Both the position numbers and the translations under genes were made by a program. The notes beneath the pieces were generated by a model. That model ran no database searches, was not told where the DNA came from, and worked only from the letters and a program-made list of their open reading frames with translations. From Streptomyces graminofaciens (GTDB lineage: Bacteria > Actinomycetota > Actinomycetes > Streptomycetales > Streptomycetaceae), in NCBI RefSeq assembly GCF_030294945.1, contig NZ_AP018448.1, positions 2,790,001 to 2,854,000 on the forward strand: a stretch of 64,000 nucleotides of DNA, written 5' to 3'. Of this stretch, positions 1 through 11,046 are shown one piece after another (positions within the stretch are counted from its first letter, which is position 1; each line of letters opens with the position of its first letter).

Positions 1-596
1 TGGCCCTGGCCCTTCAGGACACGCTCGCCAACCTCTTCGCGGGCATCCACATCCTCGCCTCCAAGACGGTCCAGCCGGGCGACTACATCAAGCTGAGCAG
101 CGGCGAGGAGGGCTATGTCGTCGACATCAACTGGCGGCAGACCACCATCAAGTCGCTCTCCAACAACCTGGTGATCATCCCCAACGGGCAGCTCGCCGGC
201 ACGAACATGACCAACTTCAACCAGCCCGAGCAGGACATGACCCTGCTCGTGCAGGTGGGTGTGGGCTACGACAGCGATCTGGAGCATGTCGAGCGGGTCA
301 CCAACGAGGTGATCGCCGAGACGATGAAGGAGGTCGAGGGCGCCGTCCCCGACCATGAGCCCGCCGTGCGGTTCCACACGTTCGGCGACTCGCGCATCGG
401 GATGACCGTGATCCTCGGTGTCGGCGAGTTCAGTGACCAGTACCGGATCAAGCACGAGTTCATCAAGCGGCTGCACAAGCGGTACCGGGCCGAGGGGATC
501 AGCGTGCCGGTGCCCCGGCGGGCGATCACGGTGCAGCCGGGCGGGCTGGTGGAGATCCCCCACCAGCGGGAGGCGTCGGTCGAGGTCGCGCCGTAG
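1..596 (+). CDS. MscS-family mechanosensitive ion channel, 3' part
   Basis: The gene enters from the left edge; the reading frame has codons beginning at base 3 and stops at 596, giving about 197 residues of a longer protein. The visible part starts in the conserved pore-helix/beta-domain junction of MscS channels (ALQDTLANLFAGI, then a V-Q-P-G-D-Y-I segment and NLVIIPNGQL) and continues through the cytoplasmic alpha/beta vestibule domain. Such channels sit in the cytoplasmic membrane and release solutes on hypo-osmotic shock. An internal ATG at 171 is not the true start, because the conserved MscS sequence runs upstream of it. The membrane helices lie outside the window. Family assignment is confident; substrate and gating properties cannot be read. 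Confidence 0.9.
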   Translation, partial: ALALQDTLANLFAGIHILASKTVQPGDYIKLSSGEEGYVVDINWRQTTIKSLSNNLVIIPNGQLAGTNMTNFNQPEQDMTLLVQVGVGYDSDLEHVERVTNEVIAETMKEVEGAVPDHEPAVRFHTFGDSRIGMTVILGVGEFSDQYRIKHEFIKRLHKRYRAEGISVPVPRRAITVQPGGLVEIPHQREASVEVAP

Positions 597-3128
<2,532 letters not shown>

Positions 3129-3150
3129 GCCCCACCTGCCCCGCACAGCG

Positions 3151-3184
3151 CCGCCCCGGCCGGGATCACTCCCGGCCGGGGCGG
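3151..3184. terminator. Bidirectional terminator between icd and the esterase
   Basis: ccgccccggccggga (3151-3165) and tcccggccggggcgg (3170-3184) form a perfect 15-bp stem with a 4-base loop. It lies 22 bp after the icd stop codon and 21 bp after the convergent esterase gene, so it can end transcription from both sides. Confidence 0.85.
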
Positions 3185-3205
3185 CCCGCTTTCCGGCGCC
3201 TCGGC

Positions 3206-4174
3206 TCAGCTCGTACCGAGGGCCGTACGCAAGGTACTGATCGCCTGCCCGATGGCGGCCTCGGCGGCGTGCGTCTCCCGCAGGGCGTCGAGCATCACGA
3301 AGTCGTGGATGATGCCCTGGTAGCGCACGGCGGTGACCGGCACCCCGGCCTCCCGCAGCTTGTTCGCGTACGCCTCGCCCTCGTCGCGCAGCACGTCGGC
3401 CTCGGCGGTGATGACGAGCGCCGGGGGCAGCCCCTTGAGCTGCTCGGTGGTGGCCCGCAGCGGTGAGGCCGTGATCTCGGCGCGTTCGCGCTCGTCGGTC
3501 GTGTACTGGTCCCAGAACCACCGCATGCCGTCCTGCCGCAGGAAGTAGCCGGTGGCGAACCGACGGTAGGAGCCGGTGTCGAAGTTCGCGTCGGTCACCG
3601 GGTAGAAGAGGACCTGCTGGACCAGCGGGACGTCACCGCGCTCCTTCGCCATCAGGGTCAGCGCGGCACTCATGTTGCCGCCGACGGAGTCGCCGGCGAC
3701 CGCGATGCGGGTCGCGTCCAGATAGTGCCCGGCGCCCTCGGTGACGACCCAGCGGGCCACGGCGTAGTTCTGCTCGATGGCGACGGGGTAACGGGCCTCG
3801 GGCGAGAGGTCGTACTCGGGGAAGACCACCGCGGCCCGCGCGCCCACGGCCAGCTCGCGCACCAGGCGGTCGTGGGTGTGGGCGTTGCCGAAGACCCAGC
3901 CCGCGCCATGGATGTAGATGATCACCGGGAGCACGCCCTGGGCGCCCGCGGGCCGGACGACACGGGCCCTGACCTCGCCGGTGGGCCCGCCCGGCACGGT
4001 CACCCACTCCTCGTCCACGGCGGGCTTGGCGGTGTCGCCGGACTGCACGTCGTCGACCGCCTTGCGGCCCTCGGCCGGCGCCAGGTCGAACAGGTACGGC
4101 GGATTCGCGGTCGCCTCGGCGAAGGCCCGGGCGGCGGGCTCCAGGACGGGGCGGGGGCCGGTGGTGTCGGACAT
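3206..4174 (-). CDS. Alpha/beta hydrolase, HSL (hormone-sensitive lipase) family esterase
   Basis: 322 residues. The HSL-family oxyanion motif appears as HGAGW (about residue 90; usually HGGGW), the nucleophile elbow as GDSVGGN (Ser about 160), and the acid and base as ADVLRDEG and the late IIHDF histidine. These enzymes hydrolyse short-chain esters in the cytoplasm. ATG at 4174 is chosen because gaggag lies seven bases upstream; an upstream in-frame start would run into the promoter region. It is divergent from an OhrR-like regulator at 4377, with operator-like palindromes in between, so its expression is probably controlled by that regulator. In many genomes OhrR regulates an Ohr peroxidase; here an esterase occupies that place. 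The natural substrate is unknown. Confidence 0.9.
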   Translation of the reverse strand: MSDTTGPRPVLEPAARAFAEATANPPYLFDLAPAEGRKAVDDVQSGDTAKPAVDEEWVTVPGGPTGEVRARVVRPAGAQGVLPVIIYIHGAGWVFGNAHTHDRLVRELAVGARAAVVFPEYDLSPEARYPVAIEQNYAVARWVVTEGAGHYLDATRIAVAGDSVGGNMSAALTLMAKERGDVPLVQQVLFYPVTDANFDTGSYRRFATGYFLRQDGMRWFWDQYTTDERERAEITASPLRATTEQLKGLPPALVITAEADVLRDEGEAYANKLREAGVPVTAVRYQGIIHDFVMLDALRETHAAEAAIGQAISTLRTALGTS

Positions 4175-4376
4175 GGCGTTCTCCTCGGGTGCGGTGTCGC
4201 GGGCGGGTCCGGTCGGTGTGGTGGCCGTGGTCGGCGGCACACCAGAAGAGTAGCGCGCTACTAGGTCGTGCACAACTAAAGTCGGCACGACTATCTAGCG
4301 CTCGATATGATTGGGAGGCTGAAAGGTAGGGTTGGAGATCGTTGCGAAGACCGACACGGGACCGAGGAGCGACACC
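4175..4376. promoter_or_regulatory. Divergent esterase / OhrR-like promoter region
   Basis: The 202-bp spacer is relatively AT-rich around 4245-4320. It holds the perfect palindrome tagcgcgcta (4251-4260), an imperfect one, gtcgtgcacaac (10 of 12 bases symmetrical), 5 bp further on, and a third partial motif, tagcgctcga. Clustered palindromes between a MarR/OhrR gene and its divergent partner are the usual position for autoregulatory operators. The regulator is placed at GTG 4377 because gaggag lies at 4364-4369; the TTG at 4332 has no such site. Confidence 0.55.
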
Positions 4377-4865
4377 GTGAACACAGCCGGCGACACCGTG
4401 AGCCCGGCCGGGACGGCCCCGGCGCAGGGGGCACCGGACCACACCCTGCTCCTGGACGACCAGCTCTGTTTCGCGCTGTACGCTGCCTCGCGCGCGGTCA
4501 CGGCCCGGTACCGGCCGCTCCTCGACGAGCTGGGCCTGACCTACCCGCAGTACCTGGTCATGCTCGTCCTGTGGGAGCAGGACTCGATCTCCGTGCGCGA
4601 TCTGGGAACCGCGCTGCAGCTCGAGTCCAGCACCCTCTCCCCGCTGCTGAAGCGGCTGGAGGCGGGCGGCCTGCTGCGCCGGGAGCGCCGCACGGACGAC
4701 GAGCGCTCCATCGCCATCCGCCTGACCGAAGCCGGGGAGCAGCTCAGGGAACGGGCCCGCACCGTCCCCGTGGACATCGGCACGGCCATGGGCCTGACGC
4801 CCGAACAGCACACCCTGGCCAAGCAGTTGCTCCGATTGTTGACGGCGAACGTCGGCCAGGGCTGA
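4377..4865 (+). CDS. OhrR-like one-cysteine MarR-family regulator
   Basis: 162 residues from GTG 4377. The segment LDDQLCFALYAASRAV closely matches the first helix of OhrR proteins, in which the lone cysteine (here Cys31) is the peroxide sensor. It is followed by PLLDELGLTYPQYLVMLVLWE and the winged-helix DNA-binding region (SSTLSPLLKRLE, then the RRERRTDDERS wing). OhrR dimers repress target genes until organic hydroperoxide oxidises the cysteine. The Pro-Gln-Tyr of helix 3 (Tyr residues that hydrogen-bond the Cys in OhrR) is retained. The divergent gene is an HSL esterase, not an ohr gene, so the signal could be peroxide or another electrophile. The family call is firm and the ligand is inferred. 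Confidence 0.88.
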   Translation: MNTAGDTVSPAGTAPAQGAPDHTLLLDDQLCFALYAASRAVTARYRPLLDELGLTYPQYLVMLVLWEQDSISVRDLGTALQLESSTLSPLLKRLEAGGLLRRERRTDDERSIAIRLTEAGEQLRERARTVPVDIGTAMGLTPEQHTLAKQLLRLLTANVGQG

Positions 4866-5300
4866 GCGAACGATACTTGGCTCACCGGGACAGCGGTCCA
4901 GCGGTCCACACAGACGTGCGAACGTACGACGTACGGCGTTGCTTCACCCGGGAGGCGTCTCCCCCGCCCGCGCACGAGAAGGCCGTGGGCGCGTCGGCAC
5001 GGATGCCCATCGCGTTGCACGAGGCCCGCCTGTCGTACCCCCAGGCCGCACCGCTGTTCTCCACGCGTGTCCCGCGCCTTCACCGGCTGGGTCCTCGGCC
5101 ATGTGTCCGTGGAGGCAGGCCATGGTGGACAAGGCGCAGGAGTACGGCCCCGACTTCCGCGTTCTCGAAGCCCGGCGGCGACCTGGCGGTCCCCCGCATA
5201 TGTCGGGTACCGAGCCGTTTGTCGTGACCGTTGATGCCGTGCACAATGCACGGAACCGCCTCGCCCCGCGCGCGGAGGCGGTCCCTGAGGAGGACGGGCC
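4866..5300. other. 435-bp spacer without a recognisable gene
   Basis: Open frames cross this region, but none has family resemblance or a good ribosome site. A small near-palindrome, gtgcgaacgtacgacgtacg, lies near 4917-4936. The promoter of the two-component operon is expected here. The sensor-kinase start at 5301 is preceded by gaggagg (5287-5293). Confidence 0.5.
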
Positions 5301-6107
5301 ATGGTCACCGCCTGGTGGTTGCCGGTGGCGGCACTCGGCGGTGCGGCCGCCACTGTCCTGCTGACGTTCCTGCGGATGCGCCGGACAGCCGCGGCCCGGG
5401 TGGCGGAGCTGGCTCAGCTGGAACGCCTGGTGGAACGCCGGGCGGAGCAGGTGACCGCGCTCAGCCATGAGTTGCGTACCCCGCTCAGCATGATCAAGGG
5501 CGCGGTGGATCTGCTGCGGGAGGGGGCCCCGGGCCCGCTGACAGCGGCGCAGAAACGATTGCTCCAGGTCGCCGATCACCAGTCCACCCAGGTCATCAGC
5601 CTGTGCGAGAGCCTGCTGATCCAGGCGAAGATCGAAGCGGGCCTGTTCACGCCCCGTACGGAGAAGGTGGACGTGTCGGTGGTGGCGCGGGACGTCGTCA
5701 CCGCGATGCGGCCGCTGTGCGCCCAGCGGGAGCAGCGGATCAGCCTGGATGTTCCGCAGGTGATGCCGCGGATCCCGGCCGACCCGATGCTGCTGACCCA
5801 GGCACTGACGAACCTGCTGTCGAACGCCAGCCGGTTCACCACCAACGGCGGCAGCATCGACGTCCGGGTCGCGCTCATCGACACGGGCGTCGCCGTGTAC
5901 GTCACCGATGACGGCGCCGGCATGACGCGGGCCGAGCGGCATCGGTTGTTCCACCGCTTCGCCACCGGGCGGCCACTGGCCGACGGGACCGGCCTCGGTC
6001 TCGTGATCACGAAGACCGTTGTGGAACTGCACGGAGGCGAGATCATGGTGCACACCGCGTCGACCCGCGGGACGACGTTCCTGCTGACCCTGCCCGACGG
6101 ATCATGA
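5301..6107 (+). CDS. Membrane sensor histidine kinase
   Basis: 268 residues: one N-terminal membrane helix (about 5-25, WWLPVAALGGAAATVLLTFL), a short coiled linker, a HisKA dimerisation domain with the phospho-acceptor in ALSHELRTPLS (His56), and a HATPase domain with the N box (LTNLLSNASR), G1 (DDGAGM) and G2 (GTGLGL). There is no large extracellular sensor, so the signal is probably sensed in the membrane or through a partner. It overlaps the response-regulator gene by 4 bp (ATGA), so the two are translationally coupled. Its position ahead of an ABC importer suggests control of that importer. It is short for a kinase of this class but has all catalytic blocks. Confidence 0.92.
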   Translation: MVTAWWLPVAALGGAAATVLLTFLRMRRTAAARVAELAQLERLVERRAEQVTALSHELRTPLSMIKGAVDLLREGAPGPLTAAQKRLLQVADHQSTQVISLCESLLIQAKIEAGLFTPRTEKVDVSVVARDVVTAMRPLCAQREQRISLDVPQVMPRIPADPMLLTQALTNLLSNASRFTTNGGSIDVRVALIDTGVAVYVTDDGAGMTRAERHRLFHRFATGRPLADGTGLGLVITKTVVELHGGEIMVHTASTRGTTFLLTLPDGS

Positions 6108-6865
6108 CGGCGGAGGCACAGACCGCTTCGGGCGCGACCGTGCTGGTGGTCGACGACGAGCCGCAGATGACGATCATCATCGAATTCGCGCTGCAGACGC
6201 AGGGATTCACGGTGCTCACCGCGCACGACGGCGCGACCGCGCTGAATCTGCTGCGGACCCACGCGGTCGACCTGGTCGTGCTGGACGTGATGATGCCGGC
6301 GATGGACGGACTCACCCTGTGCGGGCGGATACGGGCCCGGTCGGACGTGCCGGTCATGCTGCTCACCGCGTTGTCCCAGCACGACGACGTCATCACCGGA
6401 CTGGAGCACGGCGCGGACGACTACGTGACCAAGCCGTTCCACCCGCGCGAGGTGGCGCTGCGCGCCCAGGCGCTGGTGCGCCGTCATCGCCGGGGCAACG
6501 GCGCGGCGGTCCGCGTCGGCCTGCTGGTGATCGACCCGGTGGCGCAGTCGGCGAGCCTTGGCCGGCATCGGCTGGAGCTGCCGTTCACAGAGTTCAAACT
6601 GCTCACCCATCTGGCGTCCCGGCGGGGCGTTCCGCAGTCCTGGCAGGACCTGCTGCGGGAGGTGTGGGGCACCACGGATCTGCTGGGCGGCCGGGACGTG
6701 GTCAAGTCCACGGTGTACCGGCTGCGGTCGCGGCTGGCTGGGGTACCGGGCGGCTCCGCCTACATCCGCACGCTGCGCGGGGTCGGCTATCTGATGCCGG
6801 ACCTGCCGGCGGACGCACCGGAGAGCGGTCCCGCCGACGAGCCGGACTGGTCGCGGCCCGGCTGA
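6104..6865 (+). CDS. OmpR/PhoB-type response regulator
   Basis: 253 residues. The receiver domain shows the acidic pair VVDDEP (about 16-20), the phospho-acceptor Asp61 in VVLDVMMP, and Lys110 in VTKPF. The C-terminal winged helix (about 150-235) ends with the family's IRTLRGVGYLM motif. It is the partner of the kinase whose gene overlaps it. Downstream of its stop is a row of GGTGAC direct repeats leading into the importer operon. OmpR-type regulators bind direct repeats spaced at about one helical turn, so these repeats are a plausible target. Its role in controlling the ABC operon is inferred from position only. Confidence 0.93.
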   Translation: MTAEAQTASGATVLVVDDEPQMTIIIEFALQTQGFTVLTAHDGATALNLLRTHAVDLVVLDVMMPAMDGLTLCGRIRARSDVPVMLLTALSQHDDVITGLEHGADDYVTKPFHPREVALRAQALVRRHRRGNGAAVRVGLLVIDPVAQSASLGRHRLELPFTEFKLLTHLASRRGVPQSWQDLLREVWGTTDLLGGRDVVKSTVYRLRSRLAGVPGGSAYIRTLRGVGYLMPDLPADAPESGPADEPDWSRPG

Positions 6866-6878
6866 CAGGCCGCCCGTC

Positions 6879-7010
6879 GGTGACAGACCGGGTGACGGGG
6901 ACCGGGTGACGGGGACCGGGTGACGGGCCCTGGTGACGGGGACCGGGTGACGGGCCCTGGTGACGGGCCCTGGTGACGGCACTGTCACCGGGGCTCACTC
7001 CGCCGTCACC
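6879..7010. promoter_or_regulatory. Eight GGTGAC direct repeats plus two inverted copies upstream of the ABC importer
   Basis: GGTGAC occurs on the plus strand at 6879, 6891, 6905, 6919, 6932, 6946, 6959 and 6972, a spacing of 12-14 bp. GTCACC, the same motif inverted, occurs at 6984 and 7005. Between them the bases alternate between cgggga and cgggccct. The array lies between the response regulator and the lipoprotein gene at 7095 and could be a multi-site operator for the regulator or simply slippage-expanded sequence. Confidence 0.5.
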
Positions 7011-7094
7011 GGAGGCCCGTTCACACGCTCCTAATCTGGCCGCAACATCGCTCGGGCGAGCCGCTTCGGGCTCGAATACGCGGAGGTCGACGGC

Positions 7095-8174
7095 ATGACA
7101 GTCGTGGCTAAGGGAAGACGATCGCGCCGTGGCGCGGCACTGACGATGGCGGTGGCGGCCGTGGTCGTCGCGACCGCGAGCGGCTGCGCGCGCGACGCCG
7201 GTGAGGTCGGCGCCGATCAGGACGGCGGCGTGGTGCACGTCGCCTGCGGTGCCACCGAGGAGTGGTGCGCCGCCACCACGGAGCAGTTCACCGAGACCAC
7301 CGGGGTGAAGGCCGACTTCGTCCGGCTCTCCAGCGGCGAGGCACTGGCCCGGATCCAGGCCGGCAAGGGCAACGCCGAGTTCGACGTCTGGTACGGCGGG
7401 CCCGCCGACGGTTACGCCGCCGCGGGCGAGCAGGACCTGCTGGAACCGTATGTGTCGGCGAACGCGAAGGCCATTCCCGCCAAGTACAAGGACGCCTCCG
7501 GTCTGTGGACCGGCGTCTACGTCGGCGCGCTGGGCTTCTGCAGCAACGGCGAACTCCTGAAGGAGAAGGGGCTCGACGCCCCGGAGTCCTGGGCCGACCT
7601 GCTCGATCCGAAACTGAAGAAGGACATCGGCATCGCCCACCCGTCCACGTCGGGCACCGCGTACACGGCTCTGTGGACGCAGGTGCAGCTGGCCGACGGT
7701 GATGAGGACAAGGCACTGAAGTACATGCGTGAGCTCCACCCGAACGTGCTGCAGTACACCAAGTCCGGCGCGGCACCGGCGCAGATGACGGCGCGCGGCG
7801 AGGTCGCCGTCGGCGTGATCTTCTCCCACGACTGCATAGCCACCCAGGAGGCCGGTTTCCCCGACCTCGAGGTGACCTTCCCGTCCGAGGGCACGGGCTA
7901 CGAGACCGGCGGTGTCGCGCTGGTCAAGGGCGCGAAGAACCCCACGAGCGCCAGGAAATTCATCGACTGGGCGTTGACCCCCGAGGCCCAGGAGATCGGC
8001 CCCGGCGTCAAGGCGTACCAGTTCCCGACCAACCCGGACGCGAAGGTGTCGGACAAGGTCGTGGACCTGGCGAGCATCAAGGTCGTGGATTACGACGCGG
8101 CCGCGGCCGGGGCCGCCAAGTCTGCGCTGACCAAGCGGTTCGACGAAGAAGTCGCGCAGGCCCCGAAGTCATGA
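7095..8174 (+). CDS. Iron-type ABC importer, substrate-binding lipoprotein
   Basis: 359 residues. A basic N-terminus (GRRSRRG) and a hydrophobic stretch end in the lipobox ATASGC (Cys31), so it is a membrane-anchored extracellular lipoprotein. The fold follows the FbpA/AfuA-type binding proteins (VHVACGATEEWCAATTEQF near the start, then SSGEALARIQAGKGNAEFDVWYGGPADGY). These capture ferric iron or small anionic ligands such as phosphonates. It overlaps the permease gene by 4 bp. GTCGACGGC and gcggagg precede the ATG at 7095. The ligand cannot be decided: classical FbpA iron tyrosines are not obvious in a pair. Confidence 0.88.
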   Translation: MTVVAKGRRSRRGAALTMAVAAVVVATASGCARDAGEVGADQDGGVVHVACGATEEWCAATTEQFTETTGVKADFVRLSSGEALARIQAGKGNAEFDVWYGGPADGYAAAGEQDLLEPYVSANAKAIPAKYKDASGLWTGVYVGALGFCSNGELLKEKGLDAPESWADLLDPKLKKDIGIAHPSTSGTAYTALWTQVQLADGDEDKALKYMRELHPNVLQYTKSGAAPAQMTARGEVAVGVIFSHDCIATQEAGFPDLEVTFPSEGTGYETGGVALVKGAKNPTSARKFIDWALTPEAQEIGPGVKAYQFPTNPDAKVSDKVVDLASIKVVDYDAAAAGAAKSALTKRFDEEVAQAPKS

Positions 8175-9919
8175 CCACGTTGCTCTCCGACCGCGAGCCG
8201 TCCACCTCTCTCGAGGTGGCGGCTCCGCGCCGGCGCCACCGGGCCGACCTGGGTGTCCGGGTCCTGATCGCCGCCGTCTCCCTGCTGGTGGTGGTCGGCG
8301 CGGTCGTGCCGCTGGTCGCGGTGCTCGCCACCGCCTTCGCGCCCGACGCGCTGCCTCGCTACGCCGAGTTCTTCACCTCCTGGGTCGACCTCGCCGTCCT
8401 GCGCAACACCCTGGTGCTCGGCGCCCTCGTCGGCCTCTGCGGTACGGCGCTCGGGTTCCTCTTCGCCTTCGTCCAGGCCAGACTCGATGTGCCGGGCAAG
8501 AAGATCCTGCACGTCATCGCACTGATGCCGATCGTCAGCCCACCCTTCGCGATCGCCACCGCCACGGTCGTGCTGTACGGCCGACGCGGTGTCGTCAGCA
8601 ACGGCGTCTTCGGGGTGGAGTACGACATCTACGGGCTCGACGGGCTCGTGTTCGTCCTGTCGCTGTCGCTGTTCCCCGTCGCGTACCTGGGCCTGCTCGG
8701 CATGCTGCGAGGTCTGGACCCCGCCCTGGAGGAGGCGGCCATGAACATGGGCGCCTCCCGGTGGCGGATCCTGCGCACGCTGATCCTGCCGCTGGTCGCG
8801 CCCGGCCTCGTCGCCCCGTTCCTGCTGCTCTTCGTGGAGGCGATCGCCGACCTCGCCAACCCCCTGGTGCTCGGCGGTGACTACACCGTCCTCGCCGGCC
8901 GTGCCTATCTGGCGGTCACCGGTGAGTACGACATCACCGGCGCCTCGGTCTACTGCGTGATCCTGCTGGTGCCGTCGCTGGCGATGTACTTCGGGCAGCG
9001 CCGCTGGATGAACCGCAAGGTACGCACGACGATCACCGGCCGTCCTTCCGGTAGCGTCCACCTGATCACCGGCTGGGCACGGTGGCCCTTCTACGGGCTG
9101 GCGCTACTGGCCGCCGCGGTCATCCTCAGCCTCTACGGCACGGTGATCGTCGGCTCGATGACCCGGGTGTTCGGCGTCGACAACACCTTCACGCTGGACT
9201 ACCTCAAAGAGGTCGTCGCCGGGGTGGGGGTCGAGGCGGTACTGGACACGCTGAAGTTCGCCGCCATCGCCACGCCCGTCGCCGGCATGGTGGGTCTGGT
9301 CATCGCCTGGCTGGTCGTACGGCATCTGGACCGCACGGCCTGGCTGCTCGACCTCGGCGGAACGCTGGGCGTCGCCGTCCCCGGCACCGTCCTCGGCATC
9401 GGCTTCGTGCTGGCGTACCGGCCGGACCGATGGATCGGCCCGGTCCACGCGGTCCCCAGCCTGGTCGGCGGCAGCGCCGTCGCCGGGGGCGCGGTCGCCA
9501 TCGTCCTCGCGTACATCGTCCGCAGTGTCCCGGCGGGCCAGCGCACCGCGGTGGGCTCGCTCACCCAACTGCACCCCTACATCGAGCAGGCGTCGACGGA
9601 CCTGGGGGCCAGCCCCCTGCAGACCTTCCGCCGGGTGACCCTTCCCCTCATCCGTCCGGCGCTGCTCACCGGGCTGAGCTACAGCTTCGCCCGCAGCATG
9701 ACGTCCGTCTCCACGATCGTCCTGCTGGTCACCCCCCAGACGAAGATCATCACGTCCCAGGTCCTCAGCGCCGCCAGTACGGGCCGGTACGGCGTCGCCT
9801 TCGCCTACTGCACCGTGCTGACCGCACTGGTCCTGACGGGCTTCGCGCTCATCCGCGTCCTCGTCGGCACCGGCGCCGCACTGCAGCGCACCGCCACCTC
9901 CGAAAGGCAGAAGTCATGA
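8171..9919 (+). CDS. ABC importer permease, fused two-domain (FbpB type)
   Basis: 582 residues with about twelve membrane helices arranged as two binding-protein-dependent transport domains. Each half has an EAA-loop for docking the ATPase: EEAAMNMGASRWRILRTLIL (about 190-210) and EQASTDLGASPLQTFRRVTL (about 472-491). Fused permeases of this length are typical of Fe(III) and 2-aminoethylphosphonate importers. The start overlaps the lipoprotein stop and the end overlaps the ATPase start (ATGA both times), so the three genes form one coupled operon. It is intact. Confidence 0.92.
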   Translation: MTTLLSDREPSTSLEVAAPRRRHRADLGVRVLIAAVSLLVVVGAVVPLVAVLATAFAPDALPRYAEFFTSWVDLAVLRNTLVLGALVGLCGTALGFLFAFVQARLDVPGKKILHVIALMPIVSPPFAIATATVVLYGRRGVVSNGVFGVEYDIYGLDGLVFVLSLSLFPVAYLGLLGMLRGLDPALEEAAMNMGASRWRILRTLILPLVAPGLVAPFLLLFVEAIADLANPLVLGGDYTVLAGRAYLAVTGEYDITGASVYCVILLVPSLAMYFGQRRWMNRKVRTTITGRPSGSVHLITGWARWPFYGLALLAAAVILSLYGTVIVGSMTRVFGVDNTFTLDYLKEVVAGVGVEAVLDTLKFAAIATPVAGMVGLVIAWLVVRHLDRTAWLLDLGGTLGVAVPGTVLGIGFVLAYRPDRWIGPVHAVPSLVGGSAVAGGAVAIVLAYIVRSVPAGQRTAVGSLTQLHPYIEQASTDLGASPLQTFRRVTLPLIRPALLTGLSYSFARSMTSVSTIVLLVTPQTKIITSQVLSAASTGRYGVAFAYCTVLTALVLTGFALIRVLVGTGAALQRTATSERQKS

Positions 9920-11046
9920 CCGCCGCCGCGCCCGAACTCACCACCGCGCCACCGCGCGAGACCGACAGCGGACATCTGCGGCTCGACGCCCTGACCAAGC
10001 GGTTCACCGGCCGCTCCGGTGCCGTGACGGCCGTGGACAGCGTCTCGCTCGACGTCGAGCCCGGGGAGTTCATCACCCTGCTCGGCCCGTCCGGCTGCGG
10101 CAAGACCACCACCCTGCGCATGGTGGCCGGCTTCGAGGACTCCTCCAGCGGCAGCATCCTCCTCGACGGCAACGCCATCGACGCCATACCGCCGCAACGC
10201 AGGCCCATGGCGATGGTGTTCCAGAGCTACGCGCTGTTCCCCCACATGACCGTGGCGGAGAACATCGCCTATGGGATGCGCCTTCAGCGGCGTACCCGCG
10301 ACGACATAGCCACCAGCATGCGGATGGCCGTCACCAGCATGAACCTGGTGGGCCTTGAGGACCGCAGCCCGCACGAGCTGTCCGGCGGCCAGCAGCAGCG
10401 GGTCGCGCTGGCCCGTGCCCTGGTCGTCCAGCCGAAGGTGTTGCTGTTCGACGAGCCGCTGTCCAACCTGGACGCGAAGCTGCGGGACGCCATGCGGGCG
10501 GAGATCCGGCGCATCCAGAAGATGTTCGGCATCACCAGTCTCTACGTCACCCACGACCAGGACGAGGCGATGAGCATGTCCGACCGGATCGTGGTGATGA
10601 ACAAGGGCCGGGTGGAGCAGGCCGCCACCCCGGGTGAGATCTACGCCCGTCCGGCCAGTGTGTTCGTCGCCGACTTCATCGGCCGGGCCAACTTCCTGGA
10701 GGCGGTGCCCGAGCGGGTGGGCGCCGATGGCGCCACCGTGACCGTGCTGGGCCGTCGGCTCACCGTCGCCGCGCACCCCAAGGTGACCGCCGGCGCCACC
10801 GGCGCGTATCTGATGGTTCGGCCGGAGACGGCCAGGCTGTCCGCCGTCACTGACGGTGGGACCGGTATCGGCGCGGTGCTGCGCTCCACCTTCCACGGCC
10901 CCACGATCGACTACGAGGTGGAGACGACCGGCGGCACCATCACGGTCACCGAACCGGGCACCGATCCCCGGAAGGCACTGGCCGAAGGCACCAACGTCGA
11001 CGTCACCTTCGACCAGGACCGGGCCTACCTGCTCACACAGGACTAG
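9916..11046 (+). CDS. ABC importer ATPase (FbpC/PotA type)
   Basis: 376 residues. Walker A is GPSGCGKTT (about 56-64), the Q-loop is FQSYALFPHM, the signature is LSGGQQQRVALARAL, Walker B is VLLFDEPLSNLDAK and the switch histidine is in YVTHDQDEA. A C-terminal TOBE-like region (about 270-376) follows. ATG 9916 overlaps the permease stop. Its stop codon TAG (11044-11046) lies inside the left arm of a perfect 20-bp inverted repeat, so the C-terminus may have been set by that element. It powers the importer encoded just upstream. Confidence 0.93.
   Translation: MTAAAPELTTAPPRETDSGHLRLDALTKRFTGRSGAVTAVDSVSLDVEPGEFITLLGPSGCGKTTTLRMVAGFEDSSSGSILLDGNAIDAIPPQRRPMAMVFQSYALFPHMTVAENIAYGMRLQRRTRDDIATSMRMAVTSMNLVGLEDRSPHELSGGQQQRVALARALVVQPKVLLFDEPLSNLDAKLRDAMRAEIRRIQKMFGITSLYVTHDQDEAMSMSDRIVVMNKGRVEQAATPGEIYARPASVFVADFIGRANFLEAVPERVGADGATVTVLGRRLTVAAHPKVTAGATGAYLMVRPETARLSAVTDGGTGIGAVLRSTFHGPTIDYEVETTGGTITVTEPGTDPRKALAEGTNVDVTFDQDRAYLLTQD

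Noticed and set aside
4332..4376. TTG 4332 as the OhrR-like start
   Set aside because: No ribosome site precedes it, whereas GTG 4377 has gaggag seven bases upstream; the extra residues have no family match.
4866..5300. Possible small genes in the 435-bp spacer before the sensor kinase
   Set aside because: No frame has a ribosome site, a family-like sequence or coherent codon bias distinct from the other strand.
6879..7010. GGTGAC repeats as a CRISPR or small origin (iteron) array
   Set aside because: The spacing is too short for CRISPR, and no replication gene is nearby; a regulatory or slippage origin is more likely.
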